The notes: generated by a model from the sequence alone, not told the origin. Positions 41,557 through 49,973 are shown, numbered from the stretch's first letter. The stretch: DNA of 64,000 nucleotides from Candidatus Woesearchaeota archaeon (GCA_018302815.1 JAGVZE010000013.1:1-64000); one strand, 5' to 3'. Program-made: numbers and translations.

Positions 41557-42121
41557 TGTGACTTTAAACGATTTAAAACGCTGGAAAAATCAAACACTTG
41601 AAACCGCGCTCGCCTGCGGATTCGATCCCAACGATATCACACGCCTATCAGAACAACGAACGGTTAAAATAAATACCTTGCCCGGAAGCCCGCCCGATAA
41701 TTCAATCGTTCAATTCGGCTGGTGCAAATATGATTTTGGCCGCAGAAAACAAATACGAATTGAAGTGTACGAACAGCCAAGATTCTTCAAAACAATTCCT
41801 GAATTAATACAAATATATCAATCCATAAGCCAGCCAGTCTCACAACAAATCGCAGCAGCAAATGAAATACTGGGCGCTGAACAATTCCGAGAACTCGCCT
41901 GCCAAAGCGGAATGGACCACGAACTAATGGGACACGGATATCACTATCTAAAAAAATACGACCACGGAGAAGACGTCGCGTGCCTCACACAAATACAACT
42001 CGCAGCACACCGCGCAAGAACAAAACCTGAATGGAAATTAGTCGTTCAAACACTACCTGCGCTGCTAGGACAATTAAAAGAACTCGATTTTCTGAAAACA
42101 TGGAGATACGAAGATGAGTGA
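41549..42121 (+). CDS. Putative HExxH metalloprotein
   Basis: A 190-residue soluble protein. GMDHELMGHGYHYLKKY contains an HExxH zinc-protease motif at about residues 128-132, with His residues after it; a downstream acidic third ligand could be the Asp or Glu of DHGEDVACL. There is no signal peptide. I do not recognise the family, so the peptidase reading is motif-based only. It lies between the GH15 gene (8-base overlap) and the TraB remnant and intact gene. Confidence 0.65.
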   Translation: MSDVTLNDLKRWKNQTLETALACGFDPNDITRLSEQRTVKINTLPGSPPDNSIVQFGWCKYDFGRRKQIRIEVYEQPRFFKTIPELIQIYQSISQPVSQQIAAANEILGAEQFRELACQSGMDHELMGHGYHYLKKYDHGEDVACLTQIQLAAHRARTKPEWKLVVQTLPALLGQLKELDFLKTWRYEDE

Positions 42122-42143
42122 AGAACGCAGACTGATGGGATGA

Positions 42144-42200
42144 GAACCGACAATGCTCAAGCTGCACCAAGAAAAAGGAATCAAAGTGAGGCGAATATGA
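42144..42200 (+). pseudogene. 3' remnant of a TraB/GumN-like gene
   Basis: An open stretch of 18 codons ends LHQEKGIKVRRI and a stop at 42198-42200. The end of the intact neighbour (42883) reads WEKEGVKVRRIQ, and at base level AAAGTGAGGCGAATA is identical in both (42183-42197 and 42860-42874). The remnant therefore looks like the last 18 codons of a second copy, left after a tandem duplication and deletion. Its stop overlaps the start ATG of the intact gene. Confidence 0.6.
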
Positions 42201-42883
42201 AACTACCATTCGTATGGGAACTTGAATACACTGGAGTGGTTTCGCACGCAGCAGGAACTCTACACTATGCATTCCCCATTTATCCAAGAGAGAGTTTCAC
42301 CCCTCTCGTCATAGATAAATCAATGACGCTCACCGAAATTGTATTTCCATCAAGCACGCTCGCATACTCACCCTTCACACAGGAGAAAATATGTGAAATC
42401 ATAGAGCTTCTAAGAAAAATCCCTAATCGAGCACCACTCACTGAACAAGAAAGAACAGAAATCACCAAACTCATCAACCACCATCAATTTATCGATGTGG
42501 CAATAATGCAAGCGTCCCGCGAGCAGGAAACTCCAGTTAGGGAACTGGAAACCGATTCTGAGCACGACAGTCCATATCTCAATCAACATTCAAGAACGTA
42601 TTCACCAGAAGAAACCTTTGCGATGAAATTCATGTACACTGGAGGGCACACAAATTACTTCACTGACGTTGTCAATGAAGGAAGAGTCCTAACACGCAGA
42701 AATTTCACTCCACTCCAATGGAAGAATTATTGTAATAGAAACAAAGTCATGGCTGAACGCGCAGTCCCCTATCTAAGAGAAGCGCCCACGCTTGTCGCTG
42801 TAGGCTTGGGGCACTACTTAGGCCCTGGAAACATACTTGAACGCTGGGAAAAAGAAGGAGTCAAAGTGAGGCGAATACAATGA
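42197..42883 (+). CDS. TraB/GumN (TIKI-like) family protein, short form
   Basis: About 228 residues. VVSHAAGTLHYAFP near the N-terminus and VAVGLGHYLGPGNILERW at the C-terminus match the paired GTxH and GxGH motifs of the TraB/GumN superfamily, which includes TIKI metalloproteases. The middle has a long charged helix region. Start ATG 42197 overlaps the remnant's stop; the ATG at 42140 lies in the remnant. No signal peptide is present. Its likely role is a metal-dependent peptidase, judged only from the motifs. It overlaps the phosphatase gene by 4 bases. Confidence 0.75.
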   Translation: MKLPFVWELEYTGVVSHAAGTLHYAFPIYPRESFTPLVIDKSMTLTEIVFPSSTLAYSPFTQEKICEIIELLRKIPNRAPLTEQERTEITKLINHHQFIDVAIMQASREQETPVRELETDSEHDSPYLNQHSRTYSPEETFAMKFMYTGGHTNYFTDVVNEGRVLTRRNFTPLQWKNYCNRNKVMAERAVPYLREAPTLVAVGLGHYLGPGNILERWEKEGVKVRRIQ

Positions 42884-43464
42884 ATGGAATCATCAAAATC
42901 GGAAGTTTGGAACATCAGGCATACATGGCAGGGCTGAAATCAGATATCGCCTGCTTCAAGCACTCATTCGGAACGATAGATTGGGTCACTCAAAGAATCG
43001 CGCTCGGACCATACCCGTTCAATAGAGAACATGAACTCGTGCAAGAAGGCGTGACCCACACGCTAAATGTAGGCGATGGAACATACCATCCGCTCTTCAG
43101 AAAAGACATTTTCAAAGAAGTGGCAGGAATACACATTTACGACCTTCGAGAGATACCAGTTACAACGGCGAAAGAAGCGCTTTCAAAACTACACCAAATG
43201 CTCCACACGGACAGAGATTCCAAAGTGTACGTGCACTGCTCAGCAGGGCAGAACAGAAGCCCGAACATCCTTTGGCTCTACCTGATCGCATTAGGCCTTG
43301 CGCCTCAAGACGGCATACAACTCATCTCAACAGCGCGCCTTGATGCAATACCAGGACATCAACTGCTCGTACCACGAAACTCGAAACTCATCGAAGAAGC
43401 GCAGCGTTTCGGAAAAGAGACTTTGCAGACATTCTATGCGCCCGTACTAAATATAAAGATATAA
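42880..43464 (+). CDS. Dual-specificity/protein tyrosine phosphatase
   Basis: A 194-residue cysteine phosphatase. The P-loop is VHCSAGQNRSP (Cx5R), and the general-acid Asp is expected in IYDLREIP, upstream. It removes phosphate from proteins, nucleotides or glucans; laforin-like glucan phosphatases share this fold, and a GH15 gene two positions upstream makes a glucan substrate worth testing. No carbohydrate-binding module is visible. It closes the six-gene cassette. Confidence 0.9.
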   Translation: MNGIIKIGSLEHQAYMAGLKSDIACFKHSFGTIDWVTQRIALGPYPFNREHELVQEGVTHTLNVGDGTYHPLFRKDIFKEVAGIHIYDLREIPVTTAKEALSKLHQMLHTDRDSKVYVHCSAGQNRSPNILWLYLIALGLAPQDGIQLISTARLDAIPGHQLLVPRNSKLIEEAQRFGKETLQTFYAPVLNIKI

Positions 43465-43485
43465 TATAAAGAAAAAAGAAAAAAT

Positions 43486-44484
43486 CTACTCGCCAGACAG
43501 CACTCCTACGCATCTGCCTTCTACACAGCCGCAGCTTCCGCCGCAGTCGAGCGTTCCTGGAGCGCAGTTCATAGTGCACATAACTCCCTCACAGGACGGC
43601 TTTGCAAACAAAGGACCGCACGTAGTTGCATGACAGCACGTGCTTGGAGCGCAGTCGACAGCAGTGTCACACTCCTTTTGAGGAGGATCCATCTGCGCCA
43701 CACACCTGCCCTGCATGCAATCTACATTTCTCATCACAGGCTGCTGCAACGGATCGATGCAGGACGCCATCAAAACAGAACACTGCTCAGCGCCGCACTT
43801 CTGCTCGTAAAACACAGGAGCCTTGTGGACAGTCTTTGGAGCCGCAACCTTGTACGGACCGCAAACACCGCTCACGCCCAAAATCTGACAATCGCTCTTG
43901 TCAAGACAAGAGTTCTCGAAACACTGCTCCGGATTTTGCTTCCAAGATCCATCCTCGCACAACCAATGAGCTGAGGACAAATCTGTTGATTCAGGACAGG
44001 ACGCAAACTCACAGTTCGGATCTGTTCTTTCCACAGAACTTCCATCAGGGCAAATCTTAGCTTCTTCTGTGCACGCAACAGGCTCGTTCCAACCCTGCCT
44101 TGGCGCAGTCTGGCACTTGCCGCTCAAACATTTAGTTTCCAAATGGCCCGCGATACCCGTGCAAAAATCAGGACACTGCTTTGAAGTATCAACTAATTCA
44201 GCTGGACCAACCAGACAATCTCCCGTTTGCCTTGAAACACCGCAGGCGCAGTCCGTGTCAATTGCGCACTCGGACGACTGAACAGGCATCGGGCACGGCG
44301 CGAACTCGCAATTCGGACCTACTCTGCCTACAGCAGAACCGTCGGGGCAAATCCTTGCGTCCATCGTGCAAGCAACGGGTTGCTCAGAACCAGGAGCACA
44401 AGAAATGAGAAAAACAAGAAGAAATAAAGAAATCACCTGAAAAATCGATTGTTTACAAATGTTCAGGTGATTTCTGTCTTTCAT
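43486..44484 (-). CDS. Cysteine-rich lipoprotein with CPDGS repeats
   Basis: About 332 residues, lipobox in FLLVFLISCAPG. The mature part has over 30 cysteines and two copies of a unit reading ARICPDGSAVGRVGPNCEF and AKICPDGSSVERTDPNCEF, each closing with CP. The same unit occurs in the cyclophilin lipoprotein at 58220. The C-terminal part is rich in CC, CGG and CxC. The protein is probably disulfide-stabilised on the cell surface. The n-region of the signal peptide (from ATG 44484) is encoded by palindromic element D; GTG 44436 is an alternative start that avoids most of it. Function unknown. Confidence 0.8.
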   Translation of the reverse strand: MKDRNHLNICKQSIFQVISLFLLVFLISCAPGSEQPVACTMDARICPDGSAVGRVGPNCEFAPCPMPVQSSECAIDTDCACGVSRQTGDCLVGPAELVDTSKQCPDFCTGIAGHLETKCLSGKCQTAPRQGWNEPVACTEEAKICPDGSSVERTDPNCEFASCPESTDLSSAHWLCEDGSWKQNPEQCFENSCLDKSDCQILGVSGVCGPYKVAAPKTVHKAPVFYEQKCGAEQCSVLMASCIDPLQQPVMRNVDCMQGRCVAQMDPPQKECDTAVDCAPSTCCHATTCGPLFAKPSCEGVMCTMNCAPGTLDCGGSCGCVEGRCVGVLSGE

Positions 44485-44535
44485 TTTGGGTTGCTCTTTT
44501 GCATCACCCTGCAAACCAGTCAGCCCAAAATGAAA
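44422..44535. repeat. Two-domain palindromic element, copy D (114 bp, divergent)
   Basis: It shares the left edge AAATAAAGAAAT, the linker TTTCTGTCTTTCATTTTGGG and right arm CCCAAAATGAAA with copies B and C. The outer stem differs: GAAATCACCTGAA (44429-44441) pairs with TTCAGGTGATTTC (44462-44474), 13 perfect pairs. The inner right hairpin is TTTGCA (44498-44503) with TGCAAA (44510-44515). The left inner hairpin of B and C is missing, making it shorter. It overlaps the 5' end of the Cys-rich lipoprotein gene. Confidence 0.85.
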
Positions 44536-44566
44536 CCAAAAAACACCTCTTTTGAAATCAACCATC

Positions 44567-45292
44567 TCACGCTACCTCATACGCAAGGCTCACCTGCGCA
44601 GAAACGTGAACATCGCCAGGTGAAATGGGCGTTGAAGGCGCACCGGCAGATTCTGATTTCAAAGCCATCACATCATAGCGAGCGTACGGAAGCGCAACAT
44701 AGCTGTTCTCAGAAACACTTCGAACCTTTCCAAGGCTCACTCCTGAACCGTCCGCAAGAGCTACTGCCTTTTCTCTCGCGTTTTGAGCCGCGCTCTTTAG
44801 AGCCTGCGTTTTAACCTCACGCTGCTTATCATCAGACAATTCAAAACTTATGCTCTCGACATTGTTCGCGCCGGCCTCGATTGCGACGTCAAGCAAAGAA
44901 CCGACCACGGAAAGGTCCTTTGTCGAAACAACGAAAGCGTTGCTCACTCTGTAACCTTTGTCGACCATACGCTCAAGATTTCCATCCCATTCCTGAACGC
45001 GCTCAACGCGATAATCTGAAGTCTTAATCTCATCATCGCGAACGCCTGCTGAAGAAAGAGCTACCATCACCTGTGAAGCCACCTGCCTGTTCTTATTCTG
45101 AGCGTCCTGCGCGGTGAAACTCATCGTCTCAACACGGAACCTTAACTTTGCCAAATCAGGAGCAACATCAAACTCGCTAGTACCCTGCACGTTAAGGGTA
45201 TGCGACTCACCTTGCTGCTCCATAATCACACGGGTTTGGCACGCGGTCAACAAGACCAGCAATGCCACCAAAAATATAGATATTTTGTTCAT
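44567..45292 (-). CDS. SIMPL-domain (DUF541) lipoprotein
   Basis: A 241-residue protein: lipobox ALLVLLTACQ, then a SIMPL domain with LNVQGTSEFDVAPDLAKLRF, TSDYRVERVQEW and AREKAVALADGSGVSLGKV. The family forms oligomeric rings outside the cytoplasm in bacteria and archaea; its activity is unknown. Start ATG 45292 is preceded by AAAAGGTGATAACC. It is downstream of a membrane-anchored regulator gene on the same strand with a 42-base gap. Confidence 0.92.
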   Translation of the reverse strand: MNKISIFLVALLVLLTACQTRVIMEQQGESHTLNVQGTSEFDVAPDLAKLRFRVETMSFTAQDAQNKNRQVASQVMVALSSAGVRDDEIKTSDYRVERVQEWDGNLERMVDKGYRVSNAFVVSTKDLSVVGSLLDVAIEAGANNVESISFELSDDKQREVKTQALKSAAQNAREKAVALADGSGVSLGKVRSVSENSYVALPYARYDVMALKSESAGAPSTPISPGDVHVSAQVSLAYEVA

Positions 45293-45334
45293 GGTTATCA
45301 CCTTTTCTCTTATTAATGGAGATTTATTAATACC

Positions 45335-45883
45335 TTATTTTTTAGTTAGCCTTGAACCTAACCTTCCTTGATGCAGTTTCTGCTTCACGACTAGACAAAT
45401 GAGCAAAAATGTAATGAAAAGGAATGCTCCGATAAGAACATAAGGCCAAACAACAGCAGGCTCAGGAGCTATTGCCGCGGACTTTGCCATAAACAAAGCA
45501 GACTCATCAGCCACACTAGATTCCATAGCCATTGACGCAACTTCTGGAACTTTGAATAACTGCCTGATTGAAACTATCCCACCAAGAACCGAGAACACCC
45601 AAACTCCAAGCATAAGCCAAATCTTGCCCTGCTCAGGATAAAGAACACCCCTGCCCTTTTGAGTAAGAGAGAAATATTTCCACTTGCGACCCTCATCGTG
45701 CTTCTCAACAAGCCCTGCTTTCTCAAGCGCCTCAAGATGCTCTTTCATCGTAGGAACCGCGACGCTCAAAGCGGATGCCAGCTCGCTTTGCATATGCCTC
45801 CTTGAACCAAGAAGCTTTAGCGCATCAACACGCACATCGCTCGCGAGCGCCTTCAACGTAACCTTGTCAAGCTTCACATCCAT
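45335..45883 (-). CDS. Membrane-anchored winged-helix regulator
   Basis: A 182-residue protein. Residues 1-85 form an ArsR/MarR-type winged helix (LASDVRVDALKLLGSR, SELASALSVAVPTMKEHLEAL). Two membrane helices follow (about 93-112 and 148-168) with an extracytoplasmic loop of 35 residues between them. Such one-component membrane regulators transmit an external or membrane signal directly to DNA. Neighbour SIMPL lipoprotein is a candidate target. The start is set at MDVKLDK; four residues upstream a TTG or GTG type start is also in frame. Confidence 0.85.
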   Translation of the reverse strand: MDVKLDKVTLKALASDVRVDALKLLGSRRHMQSELASALSVAVPTMKEHLEALEKAGLVEKHDEGRKWKYFSLTQKGRGVLYPEQGKIWLMLGVWVFSVLGGIVSIRQLFKVPEVASMAMESSVADESALFMAKSAAIAPEPAVVWPYVLIGAFLFITFLLICLVVKQKLHQGRLGSRLTKK

Positions 45884-45898
45884 ACAAACACCCAAGCG

Positions 45899-47533
45899 CT
45901 ACCGCTTTTTATGCTTTGCGCGCTCAAGCCATAACTCAATGAACATCGCCGCGCTCCAAGCCTGAACGGGCGAACCTTCTGACTTGAGCTCTTGAGCGCT
46001 GCTTAGTTCTGCACAGTGCCCAATTGCACCCATCGAAAGAAGCTCACGCCTGCTAGCTTTGAAAAGCTGCGCGACATAAGGCTCAAAATGAGCGTAATCG
46101 AGCCGTGAAAGAACAACGCCCGCCAAATTATTTATCCAAAACCAACTATCGCCGTTATGATAACTATACGCAAGCTCGCCTGAATGCTCGCGGACAAACG
46201 ATTTGGAACGCGTATCAAGAGTGGAAAGACCGCCCCAAGAAAGCCACAGATAGGGCAGTATAGCGTCAAAACAACGCACCCATTCCTTCTTGGACAACAA
46301 TTCAGGACACGCATACGCCGCGATGAAAACATTAGGACGAATAGAATAGTCACTCACTCCATCGATAAGCACACCTGCCTTGTGGAATTCTTCACGAACT
46401 CGTTGTTTAAGAGATTCTTCCCAGTCAACAGGAATACCAAGAGTTCTTGCAAGACGGCACGCCGCAAGAGTTAGCGCCTGAATCTCGATGCGCGCGCCAG
46501 ACCTATCAATGCTATCCATCCAAGTCTCTTTAGCATCGTTAACAACAAGACCATTGACCAAACATTTTTTGACCTCGGACAAATAATATGACAAACGGTC
46601 CTTCACGTAAACACGTTCAGCATCACTTAGATCGTCAACAATATTTTCAATTTGAAGGAAAAGCCAGCCGGAATCAGCAATAGTTCGCGTAAAAGTTCCT
46701 GCAAGCTTGCCCTTGGGCAAAATCTTTGATAGGTGCGAAAACAAAATAACCTTAGCCAGAACACGCTCATCAGACTCCCACAAAGCAGTCACGCAAATCA
46801 ACTCATCGCGCGCCCAATGCTGATGGAACCACGGCAAACCAGCGAACAAACCATGACCCTGATGCAAAACTTTGAGCGAGTACTGAGCGCTATGAAGCGC
46901 GACATCATCATGATGAATCTGCGCTATTTTGATCATCTCATCCGCAAGCCGCTCTTTTGCCGACCATCCTTCACGCGCAAGCTTCACAGCGGATTCTCTA
47001 TCAGTTGAAAACGCCGAGCAAAAACTGCCAAAAGCTTTGCATCCGCGAAGCACGTAACGCTCATACGGCGGGCTGCCCCTTAACTTATCAAAAGAATAAT
47101 CGCACTCCTCCCATTTGTTCAAAAGCTCAAAACGACAGCCGTGCGATGCAAGGTAAAACGAATATTCCTCTCCGGCAGACTCACGCGCATCATTCCTCTT
47201 CTCAAAACGAAGGACCAGAGTATCGCCTTCAAACGACCAATCATAATGACGGCCCCAAACACGATTATCGAAATTCTGCTTGCAATCGAAAAAAACATCC
47301 ACCGCAGAAGCGCACTCGTAGAAAAAAACAGGAAGACGCCTTGCGAACCAAAAAGAATCGGACTCGCGCACGATACGCCACAACTCGCTTGTTCCTTTTT
47401 TGCTATTCGAAGAAAAACCGGTGATGGTCTTGAACATACGACCCTTGTCGTGGAAAAACACACCAGAATAACGCGAATCAAGCCCGAACAATGCGAAAGA
47501 ACCATTCAGGTTCGAAACTAAAAAAGAGCTCAT
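45899..47533 (-). CDS. Glycogen debranching enzyme C-terminal type (amylo-alpha-1,6-glucosidase, GH133-like)
   Basis: A 544-residue protein with the GDE_C toroid: WFHQHWARDELI, ETWMDSIDRSGARIEIQAL, YSYHNGDSWFWINNLAG and SPVQAWSAAMFIE are characteristic. The first 180 residues are the N-terminal beta-rich GDE_N domain (FHDKGRMFKTITG). The enzyme hydrolyses alpha-1,6 branch points. It overlaps galT by 4 bases. With GT4, GH57 and GH15 it gives the cell a near complete glucan turnover set. Confidence 0.92.
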   Translation of the reverse strand: MSSFLVSNLNGSFALFGLDSRYSGVFFHDKGRMFKTITGFSSNSKKGTSELWRIVRESDSFWFARRLPVFFYECASAVDVFFDCKQNFDNRVWGRHYDWSFEGDTLVLRFEKRNDARESAGEEYSFYLASHGCRFELLNKWEECDYSFDKLRGSPPYERYVLRGCKAFGSFCSAFSTDRESAVKLAREGWSAKERLADEMIKIAQIHHDDVALHSAQYSLKVLHQGHGLFAGLPWFHQHWARDELICVTALWESDERVLAKVILFSHLSKILPKGKLAGTFTRTIADSGWLFLQIENIVDDLSDAERVYVKDRLSYYLSEVKKCLVNGLVVNDAKETWMDSIDRSGARIEIQALTLAACRLARTLGIPVDWEESLKQRVREEFHKAGVLIDGVSDYSIRPNVFIAAYACPELLSKKEWVRCFDAILPYLWLSWGGLSTLDTRSKSFVREHSGELAYSYHNGDSWFWINNLAGVVLSRLDYAHFEPYVAQLFKASRRELLSMGAIGHCAELSSAQELKSEGSPVQAWSAAMFIELWLERAKHKKR

Positions 47534-48453
47534 TCGCGATAGAAAGCAGCAGCTTCCTCCGGAGAAACACTATTGATGATAATTCCCGACTGCAGTTCAA
47601 ACCCAGCCCACATCGCAACCCTCGGACAAACTTCAATATGGAAATGGAAATCATCTCCCTTTGGGCCATAGAAAACCAGCATATTGTAATCAAGATTATT
47701 TATTTTCCTTAGAACTCTTCGCAAAATCTTCGAGAGCGCATTGAAATCAACACCATCCAATCTAGCGATATGCTTCTTTGGGAAAATCCAAACCTCATAA
47801 TTGAACCTCGAAGCATAAGGAGTGAACGCGAGGAATTCGCTGTTCTCAAAACATTTGCGAGCGCCGCTACGTTCAACCTCAACAATCGCGCAATAAGGAC
47901 ACTGCATGAATTTACGCATCGCAGCAAGCTTCTCTTCAACCTGCGGCGGAACTTTCGCAAGCGCTATCGCCTGACTATGAGAATGAACGAGCGATGTGCC
48001 GCCGTACAAACCCTGATTCTTGAAAACAGAGACGTATTTGATATTCTCTTTGCGCTCAAGATTTGCGATAACCCTCGCATACGTATGAAGCACATCGGCT
48101 ACATCTGCCTCGGACAAATCAGAAAGCTGCCTATCGTGCCTTGGCGTCTCAACAATCACCTGATGATGCCCGAACGCTGAAGCGAAAGTGAAAAAACGGT
48201 TATGTATTGTCTCAACAGGACTTCCTTCTGGCTTCACCGCAGAATACAAATTGTCAAACCAGCGCACCTTCCAGCCGCCATTCTGAGGAATCCTGCCCGA
48301 TTCAGGAGGAGTCAAATGCTCATTGCCAGGGCAAAAATTACACACGCCCTCACGCTTGACCTCACCTGGCGAGAGCTCATGAGGGCGCTTGCTCCTATGA
48401 GGATTGATAATAACCCAGCGGTCCAAAATGTAGTCTTTACGCAGCTCGCTCAT
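47530..48453 (-). CDS. galT: Galactose-1-phosphate uridylyltransferase (HIT superfamily)
   Basis: A 307-residue GalT. Zinc cysteines CNFCPGNE and CPYC, active-site TSLVHSHSQAIAL (HxHxQ with the nucleophile His) and the second half FHFHIEVCPR are present. It exchanges UMP between UDP-glucose and galactose-1-phosphate, though homologues also act as ADP-glucose phosphorylases, which would fit the debranching neighbour. TATA-like TTTAAATA (48493-48500) and GAGGCGAT before the ATG mark the start of this minus-strand operon. Confidence 0.92.
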   Translation of the reverse strand: MSELRKDYILDRWVIINPHRSKRPHELSPGEVKREGVCNFCPGNEHLTPPESGRIPQNGGWKVRWFDNLYSAVKPEGSPVETIHNRFFTFASAFGHHQVIVETPRHDRQLSDLSEADVADVLHTYARVIANLERKENIKYVSVFKNQGLYGGTSLVHSHSQAIALAKVPPQVEEKLAAMRKFMQCPYCAIVEVERSGARKCFENSEFLAFTPYASRFNYEVWIFPKKHIARLDGVDFNALSKILRRVLRKINNLDYNMLVFYGPKGDDFHFHIEVCPRVAMWAGFELQSGIIINSVSPEEAAAFYRE

Positions 48454-48573
48454 ATCGCCTCGTTTTGATTACAATGAAAGAAAAATGCGTATTTAAACCC
48501 TCCTGAGCAAAAACAGTAAGATTTATAAACCACCTGCTACTTCTTTCAGACATTATTCTCGGAGATTATCAAA

Positions 48574-49194
48574 ATGGCAGAAAACGAACAGAGTGAGGAG
48601 CAAAAACCAGCGGGACTTCCAACGATAGCAGGCGCTCAAAAGGTCGTCGAAACAACACCTGAAGAGAAAAAAGAAACGCCAAAAGTCGAGAAGAAACAAG
48701 AAGAACTCGGCACGCACATCTTCGCCCTTAGAACAACCGCGAACAGAGAAGACCAAGTCATGGATTTTCTCGTCAGCAACATCAAGAAAAAGAAACTCCC
48801 AGTCTATTCAGTCATACGCCCCCACGGAATGAGAGGCTACATCTTCGTTGAATCTTTCGACAAGCAAAGCGCAGAACAAGCAGCATTCAACGTGCCATAC
48901 GCACGAGGCATACTGCCAAAAGAAATCAACTATTCAGAAATCGAACACATGCTCGAACAGGTCAAGAAAGAAGTCGACATAAGAAAGAACGATGTCGTCG
49001 AAATCATCTCAGGCCCATTCAAACGAGAGAACGCTAAAGTCTCGCGAATCGACAAGACCAAAGAAGAGGTCGTAGTCGAACTACTCGGAGCCGCGGTGCC
49101 CATCCCAATAACAGTCAAGATGGACTCTGTCAAAGTCATCCGAAGAGAAAACGAAACTCCGGCAGAGGACTCCAAATCCGAAGAAGAAATCTAG
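48574..49194 (+). CDS. spt5: Transcription elongation factor Spt5
   Basis: A 206-residue archaeal Spt5. A charged N-terminal extension (about 45 residues) precedes the NGN domain (FALRTTANREDQVMDFLV, RGYIFVESFDKQ) and the KOW domain (DVVEIISGPFKRENAKVS). It binds the RNA polymerase clamp and couples to ribosomal protein genes. It is upstream of the L11 gene as in many archaea; the usual secE gene is not in front. TATA-like TTTATAAAC at about 48521-48529. Confidence 0.95.
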   Translation: MAENEQSEEQKPAGLPTIAGAQKVVETTPEEKKETPKVEKKQEELGTHIFALRTTANREDQVMDFLVSNIKKKKLPVYSVIRPHGMRGYIFVESFDKQSAEQAAFNVPYARGILPKEINYSEIEHMLEQVKKEVDIRKNDVVEIISGPFKRENAKVSRIDKTKEEVVVELLGAAVPIPITVKMDSVKVIRRENETPAEDSKSEEEI

Positions 49195-49232
49195 CGAAAG
49201 GTTTTTAAATGACGCATTAGGGGAACACAACT

Positions 49233-49973
49233 ATGGCAAAACAAACTATTGACGCAATGGTCGAAGGCGGAAAAGCAACAGCAGCGCCCCCACTAGGACC
49301 AGCACTAGGACCACTAGGCGTCAACATCGGCCAAGTCATCTCTGAAATCAACAAGAAAACATCAGACTTCAAAGGAGTCCAAGTCCCAGTCAAAATCACA
49401 GTAGACGAAGACAAAAACGTTACAATAAGCGTAGGAACCCCTCCTGCCTCAGCGCTAATCAAACAAGAAGCGCACATCGAGAAAGGAAGCGGAAGCCCTA
49501 AATCAGACCTCGTCGCAGACCTTAAAATCGAACAAGTCATCAAAATAGCCAAAATGAAGGGCGATGGCCTTTCCGGCAAAACCATGTTCGATCGCGTCAA
49601 AGAAGTCGCAGGAACCTGCAACAGCATGGGCGTAATGATAGAAGGAAAACGCGCTGTCGAAACCATAGCGGACGTCAACAGCGGCGCATACGATACTGAA
49701 ATCAAAGCGGAAAAAACAGAACTCTCAGCCGAAGAACTACGCGAACTCGAAGACAAGAAGAAGAAGCTCGCCGCAGACATCGAGAAGAGAAAAGCAGAGT
49801 TCATGGCAACCGCAAAGCAGATCATCGAGAGCATGGCAGGACAACCACGAGGAAGCATCAAAGCAAAACTCATGGAAGCCAAAATCCCTACCACCATCAT
49901 CGAGGAACTGCTCCCAGTCGAAAGCGCAAAGCCAGCCGAAGGAGCTGCAGCAGCTGCGCCTGCGAAGAAATGA
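49233..49973 (+). CDS. rpl11: Ribosomal protein L11 with C-terminal extension
   Basis: A 246-residue protein. Residues 1-155 are L11: APPLGPALGPLGVNIGQV is the thiostrepton-region signature, and GTCNSMGVMIEGK ends the RNA-binding domain. About 85 further residues form a Lys/Glu-rich helix (ELSAEELRELEDKKKKLAAD) and an Ala-rich tail, longer than the usual archaeal L11 of 160-170 residues. The tail resembles stalk-protein linkers. The L1 and L10 genes that usually follow are absent; a lipoprotein gene overlaps by 4 bases instead. Confidence 0.95.
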   Translation: MAKQTIDAMVEGGKATAAPPLGPALGPLGVNIGQVISEINKKTSDFKGVQVPVKITVDEDKNVTISVGTPPASALIKQEAHIEKGSGSPKSDLVADLKIEQVIKIAKMKGDGLSGKTMFDRVKEVAGTCNSMGVMIEGKRAVETIADVNSGAYDTEIKAEKTELSAEELRELEDKKKKLAADIEKRKAEFMATAKQIIESMAGQPRGSIKAKLMEAKIPTTIIEELLPVESAKPAEGAAAAAPAKK

